Below, one piece after another: positions 37,793 through 46,520 of a DNA stretch of 64,000 nt. Where the stretch lies: contig NZ_OY764190.1 in NCBI RefSeq assembly GCF_963668215.1, positions 6,014,001 to 6,078,000 on the forward strand, read 5' to 3'. The stretch is from an uncultured Desulfosarcina sp. (GTDB lineage Bacteria; Desulfobacterota; Desulfobacteria; Desulfobacterales; Desulfosarcinaceae). Position numbers and translations under genes: made by a program. The notes beneath the pieces were generated by a model. That model saw only the letters and a list, made by a program, of their open reading frames with translations, searched no databases and had not been told where the DNA came from. How positions within the stretch are numbered: the first letter of the stretch is position 1; every line of letters begins with the position of its first letter.

Positions 37793-37910
37793 TGGGTTTG
37801 TTGAGTTTATTGAGTTATCCGGAGGTAGGGGCGACCGGCCGGTCGCCCGTACATTCACCTTTCACCTTTCACCGTTCACTGTTCACTGTTCACAGATCAC
37901 CGTCCGTGAA
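37775..37910. repeat. Composite intergenic repeat 5
   Basis: TTGGGTTCATTGGGTTTGTTG tract (37780-37818), palindrome GTAGGGGCGACCGG / CCGGTCGCCCGTAC at 37825-37852 (one mismatch) and TTCACCGTTCACTGTTCACTG-type repeats to the birA end. It splits birA from bioY and supplies the bioY start. Confidence 0.85.
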
Positions 37911-38826
37911 AACAATCTCCATGCACAACGGTTTGAAGCGTTCCATCCGATAATTGCAGAATCAGTCCTCCTTGCGCGTCCAGGTCCACGGCCAGGCCTT
38001 CTACGGTTTCTTTGACGGTGGCGACGTGAACCCGTTTTCCCAGGGTCAGATTATGCAATTTCCACTGTTGAATCACGGCAGCAGGATCGAAGCTTTCCAT
38101 CCGTTTTTCAAAAGCGTCGAGAAAAGCAACCAGAATCTCCCGGCGGGGAATTGATCGACCCAGCAGGGATTTCAGAGAAACGGCGCCGGTTTCCACGGAC
38201 TCCGGCTGGTTGTTGACATTAAGTCCCAATCCGATGTTCAGGTAGCCCACCTGGTCCCCTTCGGCCTCCATCTGGGATAAAATGCCGCAAATCTTTTTTT
38301 CGTTGACCAGGATATCGTTGGGCCACTTCAGGCCGGCGGCCACCGCGTAACCGGATTTCAAAGTGTCGGCCATGTCCACGGCGGCGGCCAGATTCACCAG
38401 ACCGGAAAACATCAGCGGAATATCCGGACGGACCACAACGGTAAAATAGAGACCGCCTGCGTCCGATGACCATACCCGCTGCATGCGCCCCCGGCCACGG
38501 GTTTGGCGCAGGGCAACGGCCACCGTATAATCCGGGCAGCCATTGCGCGCCAGCCGCATGGCCTCGTCCATGGTGGATTCCGTTTCCTCATAAAAATGGA
38601 TTCGATCCTGTCGGGAAGCGAAATGGTAAGGGTGCAGACTGTCGGGATCGGTGGCCAGACGATAGCCCTTGGGAGAGGCTTGGATGGGAACCCCTTGCTG
38701 GACGAGCCCCTTGATGTGTTTCCAGATGGAAACCCTGCTGACGCCCAATTCGGCGCTCAGGGTTTCTCCGGAAACCACCCCGCCGTCATGATTGAGGAGT
38801 TGGATGATTTTCTGTTTGGGGCCCAT
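37897..38826 (-). CDS. birA: Bifunctional biotin ligase / biotin operon repressor
   Basis: Attaches biotin to carboxylases and, as biotinyl-AMP complex, represses DNA. 309 residues: N-terminal winged helix (GETLSAELGVSRVSIWKHIKG), catalytic domain with RGRGRMQRVWSSDAGGLYFT (biotinyl-AMP loop) and GLKWPNDILVNEKKICGIL, then a C-terminal SH3-like domain. The start overlaps a BirA-type operator, and the bio transporter genes follow on the same strand, so self-regulation is likely. Confidence 0.95.
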   Translation of the reverse strand: MGPKQKIIQLLNHDGGVVSGETLSAELGVSRVSIWKHIKGLVQQGVPIQASPKGYRLATDPDSLHPYHFASRQDRIHFYEETESTMDEAMRLARNGCPDYTVAVALRQTRGRGRMQRVWSSDAGGLYFTVVVRPDIPLMFSGLVNLAAAVDMADTLKSGYAVAAGLKWPNDILVNEKKICGILSQMEAEGDQVGYLNIGLGLNVNNQPESVETGAVSLKSLLGRSIPRREILVAFLDAFEKRMESFDPAAVIQQWKLHNLTLGKRVHVATVKETVEGLAVDLDAQGGLILQLSDGTLQTVVHGDCFHGR

Positions 38827-38863
38827 CTGGTTAACCTTTCAAATAGTTTTTGGTTAACCAGAT
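38825..38863. promoter_or_regulatory. BirA operator
   Basis: Perfect inverted arms ATCTGGTTAACC (38825-38836) and GGTTAACCAGAT (38852-38863) with a 15-nt spacer, overlapping the birA start codon. The two-half layout with about 15 nt between GTTAACC-like halves is that of known BirA sites. Confidence 0.85.
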
Positions 38864-38914
38864 TTCGGATAAGATGTCAATGCCCAATTGGCGCTGGCTT
38901 AACTCGTGACAGTC

Positions 38915-39033
38915 TCGCAAAAAGTCGCGGACTCGTCATGCCGGGCTTGACCCGGTATCCAGAAGGTATTGAAATGACCGTATTCCGGCATACGCCGGAA
39001 TGACGCCAACTTGAGATTTCCGACTTTTTGCGA
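38915..39033. repeat. MITE-like 119-bp inverted-repeat element
   Basis: Ends TCGCAAAAAGTCG (38915-38927) and CGACTTTTTGCGA (39021-39033) are perfect inverted copies. The inside has TCATGCCGGGCTTGACCCGG and ATTCCGGCATACGCCGGAAT stem-loops. It lies in the birA upstream gap and carries no gene. Confidence 0.8.
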
Positions 39034-39047
39034 AATCATAACTCACA

Positions 39048-40082
39048 TTAACCGCAAGAATTATTAAATCGTTGGGCCAGCCGCTGCATCTCTTTTTCGG
39101 CATCGTCGATCAATTCATCGAAAATCCCCTGCAACGGCAGGATTTTGTCCGCCAGTCCCACGCTCTGGCCGGCCATGAGAGATCCGTTTTTCATGTCCCC
39201 ATCGACAACTGCATTTTTCAGGGCGCCCATCCAGAAGCGCTCCACTTCGTACTGGGCCTCGGTGCGATCGATGGCGTTGTCGTCCAGCTTCCTGAGCAGA
39301 TCCAGTTGCAGCCGGCCGAATTCGTTGGTTCCCACGTTTTTCAGGGCCCGTACGGGGATCACGGGAAGGCGGCTGTCGAACTGCGGCGTAGCCACGGCGT
39401 CGCGGGCCTTGGCCTTTCTGAAGGTTTCCTTGAATTCGGGATGCACGGCGCACTCTTCGCACATGACAAAGCGCGTGCCCATCTGGATGCCGGCAGCGCC
39501 CATCATCAGCAGGTGGGCCATCATCCGGCCGGTGGCAATGCCGCCGGCCACAAAGATGGGCACCGTGTCCACGTTAAACAGAATCTGCTGGACCAGAACC
39601 GTCAGGGAGACCGGACCGATATGCCCCCCGGCCTCGGAACCTTCCAGAATCAGGGCATCGGTGCCCATTTTAATGAGTTTCAGGGCCAGCTGTTCGGTGG
39701 AGGCGAAGCAGATGACCCGGGCTCCGCTGTCCTTGGCCCGCTGGATTTCATTTTCCCGGGGAATGGACCCGGCAAAAACGATGACCCGGCAGCCCATTTC
39801 GCAGACCATATCCAACTGTTCCTGGTAAGCCGGCGCAATGGTGATCAGATTGACGCCGAAAGGCCGCTCGGTAAGTGACCGGGTTTCTTCGATCTGTTCC
39901 CGCAGGATCTCGACGGGCGCGTTGCCGCCGGCCAGAAGCCCGAAACCGCCGCAGCGGGCCATGTGGCTCACCAGTTTGGGATCGCTCACCCAGGTCATGG
40001 CACCGCACATAATGGGTGTCTCGCACCCCAGAAACTGCCTTCCTTTTTCAAAAAATCGATCCAGGAGCATGGTTTTCTCCAT
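39048..40082 (-). CDS. FabK / nitronate monooxygenase family flavoprotein
   Basis: FMN-dependent TIM-barrel enzyme, 344 residues. Family motifs: FLGCETPIMCGAMTWVSDPKLV, GGFGLLAGGNAP, DALILEGSEAGGHIGP (FMN phosphate region with the conserved His) and IFVAGGIATGRMMAHLLMMGA. It could be enoyl-ACP reductase II (FabK) or a nitronate monooxygenase. fabH is directly upstream on the same strand, which favours a fatty-acid role, but that is inference. Confidence 0.85.
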   Translation of the reverse strand: MEKTMLLDRFFEKGRQFLGCETPIMCGAMTWVSDPKLVSHMARCGGFGLLAGGNAPVEILREQIEETRSLTERPFGVNLITIAPAYQEQLDMVCEMGCRVIVFAGSIPRENEIQRAKDSGARVICFASTEQLALKLIKMGTDALILEGSEAGGHIGPVSLTVLVQQILFNVDTVPIFVAGGIATGRMMAHLLMMGAAGIQMGTRFVMCEECAVHPEFKETFRKAKARDAVATPQFDSRLPVIPVRALKNVGTNEFGRLQLDLLRKLDDNAIDRTEAQYEVERFWMGALKNAVVDGDMKNGSLMAGQSVGLADKILPLQGIFDELIDDAEKEMQRLAQRFNNSCG

Positions 40083-40214
40083 TACTTTCTTTGTTTATTT
40101 ATCGGATGCGAATCTTTCGGATAATGGTTTCAGTAAGGCCAGAGGGAGGAGGCCGTATAGTCAATACTGCGACGACCGATAACGCAGTCTGAAATCATTA
40201 TCCGGAAGATTAGC

Positions 40215-41228
40215 CTACCAGCGCATGAGGATGGCTCCGTAGGTGAGCCCCGCCCCAAAAGAATCCAGCAGAATCAATTGACCTTTCTGGATCCGGCCGT
40301 CCCGCACCGCCTGGTCCAGTGCCGTGGGAATGGTGGCCGCCGAGGTATTGCCGTACAGATCAACGTTGACCACGATCTTTTCCATGGGGCAACGAAGACG
40401 CTTGGCGACCGCCTCGATAATCCGATAGTTGGCCTGGTGGGGAATGAACCAGTCCACATCGTCGATGCAGTATCCGTTGCTCTCCAGCGCCCGGTTGGCG
40501 AATTCGGCCAGGGTCCGAACGGCCACCTTGAAGATCTCTTTGCCGTACATGCGCATCTTGTGAAGATTCTTGGAAAAGCGTCCCGGAGTCACCTCCATGC
40601 GCGATCCCCCGGCAGGAATGTAGAGCAGTTCCCACAAGTTGCCATCCGAAAGCAGGTGGCTGGAAAGGATGCGGGCCGGTGCATCGGGTTCGGTACGCTC
40701 CACTACAGCCGCGCCGGCGCCGTCACCGAAAAGGATGCACGAGCCCCGATCCTTCCAGTTGATGAAAGGATTGAGCACCTCGGCCCCCACCACCAGCGCC
40801 GTTTTCGTATGGCCGGATTGGATGAATTTCTCCGCCGTTGCAAGACCGTACACAAACCCCGAGCAGGCGGCATTGACGTCCATAGCCCAGGCCTGGGGAG
40901 CACCGATTTTATGCTGCAGCCAGCAGGCGGTTGAAGGAATCAGCGTATCCGGCGTGCAAGTGGCATAAAGGATCTGATCGATCTGTTCAGGGGTTCGTCC
41001 GGCCATGTCAAGGGCCTTTCGGGCGGCCGCCACCCCGAGGGAGGAGTTGTGCTCTTCGCTATTTTCCAGATCGGAGAACCGGCGCTCGCGGATCCCGGTG
41101 CGTTCACAAATCCACTGATCGTTGGTGATAATGTTGTCCTTTTCCAACCGCTGGACAATGTCTTTATTGGTCACTCGATTGCGGGGAAACGCGCAACCGG
41201 TTCCGGTAATCGTTGCAGCGTAAGGCAT
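40215..41228 (-). CDS. fabH: 3-oxoacyl-ACP synthase III
   Basis: Starts fatty acid chains by joining acyl-CoA to malonyl-ACP. 337 residues with the catalytic triad in view: Cys122 (VNAACSGFVYG), His in FIPHQANYRIIEA near 259 and Asn in LYGNTSAATIPTAL near 289. C-terminal LLDSFGAGLTYGAILMRW matches FabH. The FabK-like gene follows 132 nt downstream. 3-oxoacyl synthase-like proteins with other substrates (PqsD, DpgA kin) are less likely given the length and motifs. Confidence 0.93.
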   Translation of the reverse strand: MPYAATITGTGCAFPRNRVTNKDIVQRLEKDNIITNDQWICERTGIRERRFSDLENSEEHNSSLGVAAARKALDMAGRTPEQIDQILYATCTPDTLIPSTACWLQHKIGAPQAWAMDVNAACSGFVYGLATAEKFIQSGHTKTALVVGAEVLNPFINWKDRGSCILFGDGAGAAVVERTEPDAPARILSSHLLSDGNLWELLYIPAGGSRMEVTPGRFSKNLHKMRMYGKEIFKVAVRTLAEFANRALESNGYCIDDVDWFIPHQANYRIIEAVAKRLRCPMEKIVVNVDLYGNTSAATIPTALDQAVRDGRIQKGQLILLDSFGAGLTYGAILMRW

Positions 41229-41317
41229 GATCCGAATCCGATCCGTTGGGTCGTGGTTGGCAAGGATTCAGGGGTAATTGACTCCCTGAATGTCTGAAAC
41301 AATTATTATTTCGATTC

Positions 41318-41374
41318 CAATTACCTGTTTTTTTATATTTTTTTATATCTATAAAAAAATTAGACAAGTAATTG
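41318..41374. repeat. AT-rich inverted repeat upstream of fabH
   Basis: CAATTACCTG (41318-41327) and CAAGTAATTG (41365-41374) are inverted copies with one mismatch, around a T-rich/A-rich middle. The whole 41229-41648 gap is AT-rich compared to its neighbours and contains no gene that I can support. Confidence 0.4.
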
Positions 41375-41648
41375 AATGACGTGGCCTTGTCAACGGTTTT
41401 TACGGCAGGACGAATCGTTTTTAGGGGTTTCCGCATAGAAAAAAGAGTTGCTTGTTTATGGCTAACATTATGTTTTATATGTTATTTTAACTTTTTAAAC
41501 GATCGCGGCTATCATCGGCAGCAACAGGAAAAAAATCCGCCAATGGGTGCACGAACACTGTTAACCCAAACTACTGCCATTTACGAGAGAAAAACTAGTT
41601 ATTTGGAGGCAGGCCAAAGACAATTTTTAACCATGGCGGGGGGAACGA

Positions 41649-42080
41649 CTACTCTTCTTTTTCAATATCGTCGTCGGCAATGCGGATTACGGGTTTCCAT
41701 GTCGGTTTATGGGTTTCATCGTCGAGAATGTCCTTGCGGACAAACGAAAGGTACTGGGCCATGTTCTTGTTTTCCCAGTTGTCGGACCATCCTTTGCCGT
41801 CACCGATCAGAATGGCTTCGATCATCAATTTGTCGGATTTCTCGGAGACCTGTTCAGGATCGATCTTGGCAGCCGCATAGGCTCTTTCAAGCCGCAGTTC
41901 CAGCGATGCCAGCAAATTCTCAACCAATTTGCCCGTGGACAGCCCCATTTGTTTGGCCCTTTGCTTCAGCTTCGTATAGGCCGCCCCACTCATGGGGAAT
42001 TGAACCGGCTTGATGTCGTCCTTCATGTATTGGGAAACCTTGTTTTGGGTTTTCGTCGGCGGTCGTCCATTCAATAACAT
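41649..42080 (-). CDS. Hypothetical protein with ribbon-helix-helix-like region
   Basis: 143 residues, no family recognised. The stretch KPVQFPMSGAAYTKLKQRAK followed by QMGLSTGKLVENLLASLEL has the beta-strand plus two-helix pattern of ribbon-helix-helix DNA-binding proteins. A Met at residue 19 (42026, MKDDIKPVQFP) would place the strand near the N-terminus, as usual for the fold, and is a good alternative start. The remainder is acidic. No partner toxin is visible. Confidence 0.6.
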   Translation of the reverse strand: MLLNGRPPTKTQNKVSQYMKDDIKPVQFPMSGAAYTKLKQRAKQMGLSTGKLVENLLASLELRLERAYAAAKIDPEQVSEKSDKLMIEAILIGDGKGWSDNWENKNMAQYLSFVRKDILDDETHKPTWKPVIRIADDDIEKEE

Positions 42081-42227
42081 GCTACCCGGGGAGGACCCGA
42101 ATCAGGTTTTTAATAATCATGGAAGATACAAAAATCAAGCAGATATTTTAAAATTTTGGCCAATAATTAAAAATCGTTTCATTCCGATGGGTGCGCAACC
42201 CAATGCAACCAGCCTGCCCCGTTTTCG

Positions 42228-43664
42228 TTACAATGCTTCCAGCAGCCTTTCATGGATATTGTCGAAGCCCCCGTTGGACATGATCAGGATCACATCGCCG
42301 CTGATTGATGAAGCCGCCAGATCGTCGATAATCCCCTCGGTATTCTCGAAATGGGCGGCATCCTTTCCTCTTTTGGTCAGATCTTCGACCAGTTGCCGGC
42401 TGGAGAGGCGTTCGCCCTCGGGAACTTTTCCAAGCTGCGACGGCTCGCGGATGCAAATACGATCCGCCGGATCGAAGACGGATACATACTCCTGCTGAAA
42501 AACCTTGCGCATGCTGGAATGGGTTCGCGGTTCGAAAACGGCGATCAAACGGCTTTTTGAGAAATGCTCCCGTACCGCACCGAGGGTCTCCCGGACGGCG
42601 GTGGGGTGATGGGCGAAATCGTCGATGACAATGATGCCGCGCTTTTCTCCCCGGATCTCCTGGCGACGCTTCACGCCGGCAAAATGTTCCAGGGCTTCGG
42701 CAATAACCTTCGGCGGCACGTCCAGACGATCCGCCACCGCGATGGCCGCCAGAATATTTTTAAGATTGTGCCGGCCGATCATGCGGGTCCTGAATACCCC
42801 GAAATCGCGACCGTCCCGAATAACCCGGAACCGGGTAGCCGGCGGATCGATAGCCATATCTTCCAGCCGCCAGTTGGAATCCGGCAACATGCCGTAAGAG
42901 CGGCAGGTGCATTGGGCCGATCCGATGATGTCGGCAACATTGGCATCGTCGTCAACATGAACCAGGAGCGAGTTGGAATCCATGGCGGCTACAAATTTTT
43001 CGAAAGCGCTTCGGACATGGTTCAGGTCCCGATAAATATCGGCATGGTCGAACTCGATGCTGGTCAAAACGGTTGCATCCGGGCTATAATGCAAGAATTT
43101 GGGTCCCTTGTCGAAAAAGGCGGTATCGTACTCGTCCGCCTCCAGGACGATGCAGTCTCCGCTTCCGGTGCGGTAGTTGCTGCTGAAATTGGAAACGATG
43201 CCGCCAATAATGAACGATGGATCACGCTTGGCGCAAAAAAGGATCCAGGCCAGCAGGGACGACGTCGTGGTTTTGCCATGGGTGCCGGCTACTAAAAGCT
43301 GCCGTTTGCCAGCGGCGGCAAAACGATTGACCGCTTGGGGCATGGAGCAGTAGGCCAGCCCCATTTGCCCGGTCGCCTGCACTTCGGCATTGTCCCGCGA
43401 AACGGCGTTGCCGACCACCACCAGGTCCGGCCGGTACGACAGGTGTGCGGCATCGAAGCCGGACATGACGTCAATGCCCTTTTCCGCTAAAAATCGACTC
43501 ATGGGCGGATAGACTTTGGTGTCCGAACCGGTGATTGCAAACCCTTTATCCTTGAGCATGCAGGCCAGCGCACCCATGGCCGTTCCACAAACCGCAATCA
43601 GATGGATGGTTTTTACCGTTTTCGGGATACGGTTGTGTTCCGGATGAATCATGGCGCCTACCAC
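42228..43664 (-). CDS. mpl: UDP-N-acetylmuramate:L-alanyl-gamma-D-glutamyl-meso-diaminopimelate ligase
   Basis: Cell-wall recycling ligase of the Mur family that rejoins murein tripeptide to UDP-MurNAc. 478 residues: N-terminal IHLIAVCGTAMGALACMLKDKG, ATP loop VAGTHGKTTTSSLLAWIL, central LEADEYDTAFFDKGPKFLHY, and C-terminal IDDFAHHPTAVRETLGAV. The Mpl-type DEYDTAFFDKxPKF motif separates it from MurC. A Met at residue 5 is an equally good start. Confidence 0.94.
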   Translation of the reverse strand: MVGAMIHPEHNRIPKTVKTIHLIAVCGTAMGALACMLKDKGFAITGSDTKVYPPMSRFLAEKGIDVMSGFDAAHLSYRPDLVVVGNAVSRDNAEVQATGQMGLAYCSMPQAVNRFAAAGKRQLLVAGTHGKTTTSSLLAWILFCAKRDPSFIIGGIVSNFSSNYRTGSGDCIVLEADEYDTAFFDKGPKFLHYSPDATVLTSIEFDHADIYRDLNHVRSAFEKFVAAMDSNSLLVHVDDDANVADIIGSAQCTCRSYGMLPDSNWRLEDMAIDPPATRFRVIRDGRDFGVFRTRMIGRHNLKNILAAIAVADRLDVPPKVIAEALEHFAGVKRRQEIRGEKRGIIVIDDFAHHPTAVRETLGAVREHFSKSRLIAVFEPRTHSSMRKVFQQEYVSVFDPADRICIREPSQLGKVPEGERLSSRQLVEDLTKRGKDAAHFENTEGIIDDLAASSISGDVILIMSNGGFDNIHERLLEAL

Positions 43665-43785
43665 TTTAGATTATTAAAGGTCGAGAAACTCGCAAAAGGT
43701 CATTTGAAGCGGCCTGCCTGCTTGTAGACGATTTTCCGTCGAATCACAAGCCGTTACCCGTACATTGGCTTATAGGAGCATACCC

Positions 43786-44625
43786 ATGAGCATGCTGGAG
43801 GCAAAGGAAGTGCTGGCCGAAACGGTCCGCGGCAGGGGCAGGATCACTGTTCTCACCGGTGCGGGCATATCGGCGGAAAGCGGTATCCCCACCTTCAGGG
43901 GGCCGGAAGGATTCTGGACCGTGGGATCGCGGGAGTATCATCCCCAGGAAATGGCGACTTTTAACATGTTCAGCAAAGATCCGGAAAGCGTTTGGGTGTG
44001 GTACCTGTACCGCATGGGCCTGTGCAAGCAGGCGCACCCCAACGCCGGACACCTGGCCTTGACGTCCATGGAAGAGCGTATCGGGGACCGGTTCACGCTG
44101 ATCACCCAAAATGTGGATAATCTCCACATCCGGGCAGGCAGCAGCCTCGAGAGGACCTACCAGATCCACGGCAACATTTTCTTCACCCGCTGCGCTTCTT
44201 CCTGCACGAACGCCATCCTCCCGCTTGCGGACCCCTTGCCCTCCAAGGAAAAAGGCGGCTCGCTCACCGATGAGGAAAAGGATCTTCTCAGGTGCCCGGC
44301 TTGCGGCGGCTGGCTTCGACCCCATGTTCTGTGGTTCGACGAAACTTACGACGAGCGCAATTACCGTTTCAACAGCGCCCTGGAGACCGCCCAACGCACC
44401 CGGCTTCTGATCACCGTAGGCACGGCCGGCGCGACTACACTGCCCAATCATATCGTAAACATAGTTTACAGCAACGGCGGGCAAATGATCGACATCAATG
44501 TGGCCGACAATCCCTTTGCCCATGTAGCCAGGCAGTCGGATCGCGGCATCTTTATCCAGCGTGCCAGCAGCGAAGCCCTGGAGCAACTGGCCGGCACCAT
44601 TGACGATAAAAATTCCGATCTTTAA
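43786..44625 (+). CDS. Sir2 family NAD-dependent protein deacylase
   Basis: Sirtuin, 279 residues from ATG 43786 with AGGAG 7 nt upstream. NAD motifs GAGISAESGIPTFRG, TQNVDNLH and catalytic His in QIHGN; zinc pairs CASSC and CPACGG; C-terminal ITVGTAGATTLPN (equivalent to GTS) and DINVADNP. The zinc module has a 25-residue insert (LPSKEKGGSLTDEEKD). No linked acyltransferase or acetyl-CoA synthetase is present, so the target is unknown. Confidence 0.93.
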   Translation: MSMLEAKEVLAETVRGRGRITVLTGAGISAESGIPTFRGPEGFWTVGSREYHPQEMATFNMFSKDPESVWVWYLYRMGLCKQAHPNAGHLALTSMEERIGDRFTLITQNVDNLHIRAGSSLERTYQIHGNIFFTRCASSCTNAILPLADPLPSKEKGGSLTDEEKDLLRCPACGGWLRPHVLWFDETYDERNYRFNSALETAQRTRLLITVGTAGATTLPNHIVNIVYSNGGQMIDINVADNPFAHVARQSDRGIFIQRASSEALEQLAGTIDDKNSDL

Positions 44626-44755
44626 TGATATCGATTATTTGATTTGACATCAGGCGGCAGCATGAGCTAATATGACTGTCATTGGCAGACTGCCGCCGGG
44701 CAGCGTCCCGCATGCCCTCCAAGGACCGGTTTTACCAGAAAAATTGCATTAAAAT

Positions 44756-46261
44756 ATGAAAACGGATACTTGTGAAGCAAACGCCCCCATCGGTCAGCTG
44801 AAAGCCATTTCGTCCTGGGTTTCCAGCGTTCAGGATCTGGACAAATTGCTCCAGTTGATCATCGAGTCGGCCACGGGCGTCGTCCAGGCGGAAGCCGCAT
44901 CCCTGCTCTTGCTGGACCCCAAGATCAACGCGCTTTACTTCAAGGTGGCCACCGGCGCCAAGAGAGACGAAGTCAAGGATTTCACCGTCAAAGTGGGCCA
45001 GGGAATCGCCGGCCATGTTGCCCAGACCGGCCAGCCGCTGCTGATCGCCGATGCAAAAAAAGACAACCGCTGGATGCGGGAAATCAGCGACCGCATCGAC
45101 TACGAAACCCGCTCCATGGCATGCGTGCCCCTGTTGATCAACGACAAAGTCATCGGCGTCATCCAGGTCATCAACAAAAAAGACAACACCCAATTCACTT
45201 CGGCGGACATGGATGTTCTCGAGGAATTCTCAAGCCTCGCCGCCCTGGCCATCGGCAGTGCCCGAAGCCTCGAACAGGTTCGCCAGGAGAATCAGGATCT
45301 GAAAAAGGAATTGGGGGAAAAGCACCAGATTATCGGCAAAAGTATTACCCTTCAAAAAGTGCTCGAAGATGCCCAGAAACTTTCCCGTTCCAAGACCACC
45401 GCCCTGATCCAGGGGGAAAGCGGTACCGGAAAAGAGCTGGTGGCGCGATTGATCCATCGGGAAAGCCCCCGCAAGGACAAGCCGCTGGTGGTGCTCAATT
45501 GTGCCGCCCTGCCTGAAACCCTGCTTGAATCCGAACTTTTCGGGTATGAAAAGGGAGCCTTTACCGGTGCGACCGGCCGTAAAATCGGAAAGTTCGAAGC
45601 CGCCCACGAGGGAACCCTTTTTCTGGACGAAATTGGCGAAATGGCCCCGGGCATCCAGGCAAAACTGCTGCGCGTGCTGCAGGAAGGCGTTTTTTACCGG
45701 GTCGGGGGGAATACCCCCATCACCGTGGACGTACGGGTGCTCTCCGCCACCAATAAAAAACTTAAAAAAGAGGTGGAAGAGGGAAAGTTCCGTGAGGACC
45801 TGTACTATCGGCTCAATGTGGTCCAGCTCAGCATCCCGCCGCTGCGCGAGCGCCTGGAAGACGTTTCTTTCCTGGCCGAACATTTTCTCGACGTATTTAA
45901 AAAGGAAACCGGCCTGTCCGGGCTGACCATATCCGAAGCGGCCATGGAAAAGATGTCCCTGTATAACTGGCCCGGCAACATTCGTGAACTGCGCAACGCC
46001 ATCGAACGCGCCGTAGTCATGGGCAACGGAAAAACGATCATGCCGGAGGACCTGCCCATTGCAGCCTCGCTGCCCAAGTTCGCCGGCTTGAAAGTAGGGA
46101 TTACCCTCGACGAAGCCCTCAACGAGTTCAAAAAGGAATTCATCCTGCTCAACCTGAAGCATACCGGCGGCAATCGCAGTAAGGCCGCGAAAATAATGGA
46201 TATTCAACGAACCTACCTCTCTCGTTTGATCACCCGCTACGAAATCCGCGATCTTGCCTGA
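44756..46261 (+). CDS. GAF-domain sigma-54-dependent transcriptional activator
   Basis: Enhancer-binding protein, 501 residues. GAF sensor at about 20-170 (GVVQAEAASLLLLDP, VGQGIAGHVAQTGQPLLIADA), AAA+ core at about 195-430 with Walker A GESGTGKELVAR, GAFTGATGRK (sigma-54 contact loop), Walker B GTLFLDEIGEM and R-finger region, then a Fis-type HTH at the C-terminus (GGNRSKAAKIMDIQRTYLSRL). No receiver domain. A consensus sigma-54 promoter lies 182 nt past its stop, so the downstream genes may be its targets (inference). Confidence 0.94.
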   Translation: MKTDTCEANAPIGQLKAISSWVSSVQDLDKLLQLIIESATGVVQAEAASLLLLDPKINALYFKVATGAKRDEVKDFTVKVGQGIAGHVAQTGQPLLIADAKKDNRWMREISDRIDYETRSMACVPLLINDKVIGVIQVINKKDNTQFTSADMDVLEEFSSLAALAIGSARSLEQVRQENQDLKKELGEKHQIIGKSITLQKVLEDAQKLSRSKTTALIQGESGTGKELVARLIHRESPRKDKPLVVLNCAALPETLLESELFGYEKGAFTGATGRKIGKFEAAHEGTLFLDEIGEMAPGIQAKLLRVLQEGVFYRVGGNTPITVDVRVLSATNKKLKKEVEEGKFREDLYYRLNVVQLSIPPLRERLEDVSFLAEHFLDVFKKETGLSGLTISEAAMEKMSLYNWPGNIRELRNAIERAVVMGNGKTIMPEDLPIAASLPKFAGLKVGITLDEALNEFKKEFILLNLKHTGGNRSKAAKIMDIQRTYLSRLITRYEIRDLA

Positions 46262-46374
46262 CACTTTTTTGCATATTAATTCAAGACTTTCTGCAAATTA
46301 CCGATAAGCTAGCAGACCCCATTGCCGGTGTGCAATTTTATGTCATCTCTTCGCCATAAACCGGCAAAGGATCG

Positions 46375-46399
46375 CGGTTGGATTTCATTCATCCAACCG
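46375..46399. promoter_or_regulatory. Candidate enhancer site (inverted repeat)
   Basis: CGGTTGGAT (46375-46383) and ATCCAACCG (46391-46399) with 7 nt between, about 45-70 nt upstream of the sigma-54 promoter. The position is closer than most enhancers, but the arms are perfect. Confidence 0.45.
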
Positions 46400-46442
46400 G
46401 CACAGGCGATTGACCGGCAACGCGATCGACTCGGAAGAAGAA

Positions 46443-46458
46443 TGGCACCATACTTGCT
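46443..46458 (+). promoter_or_regulatory. Sigma-54 (-24/-12) promoter
   Basis: TGGCAC, 5 nt, TTGCT: an exact match to the consensus TGGCAC-N5-TTGC. It reads into the gene at 46521. Confidence 0.85.
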
Positions 46459-46520
46459 TCTAAAAATGGGAAAAATCGATTTGCCTTTTGAGCAGACTAT
46501 TGAACGCCGGAGGAATTGAC

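Noticed and set aside
43744..44586. 280-codon minus-strand frame
   Set aside because: Antisense to the sirtuin, which has all catalytic motifs.
46322..46516. Small plus-strand frame of 65 codons before the sigma-54 promoter
   Set aside because: No ribosome site; overlaps the promoter and inverted repeat.
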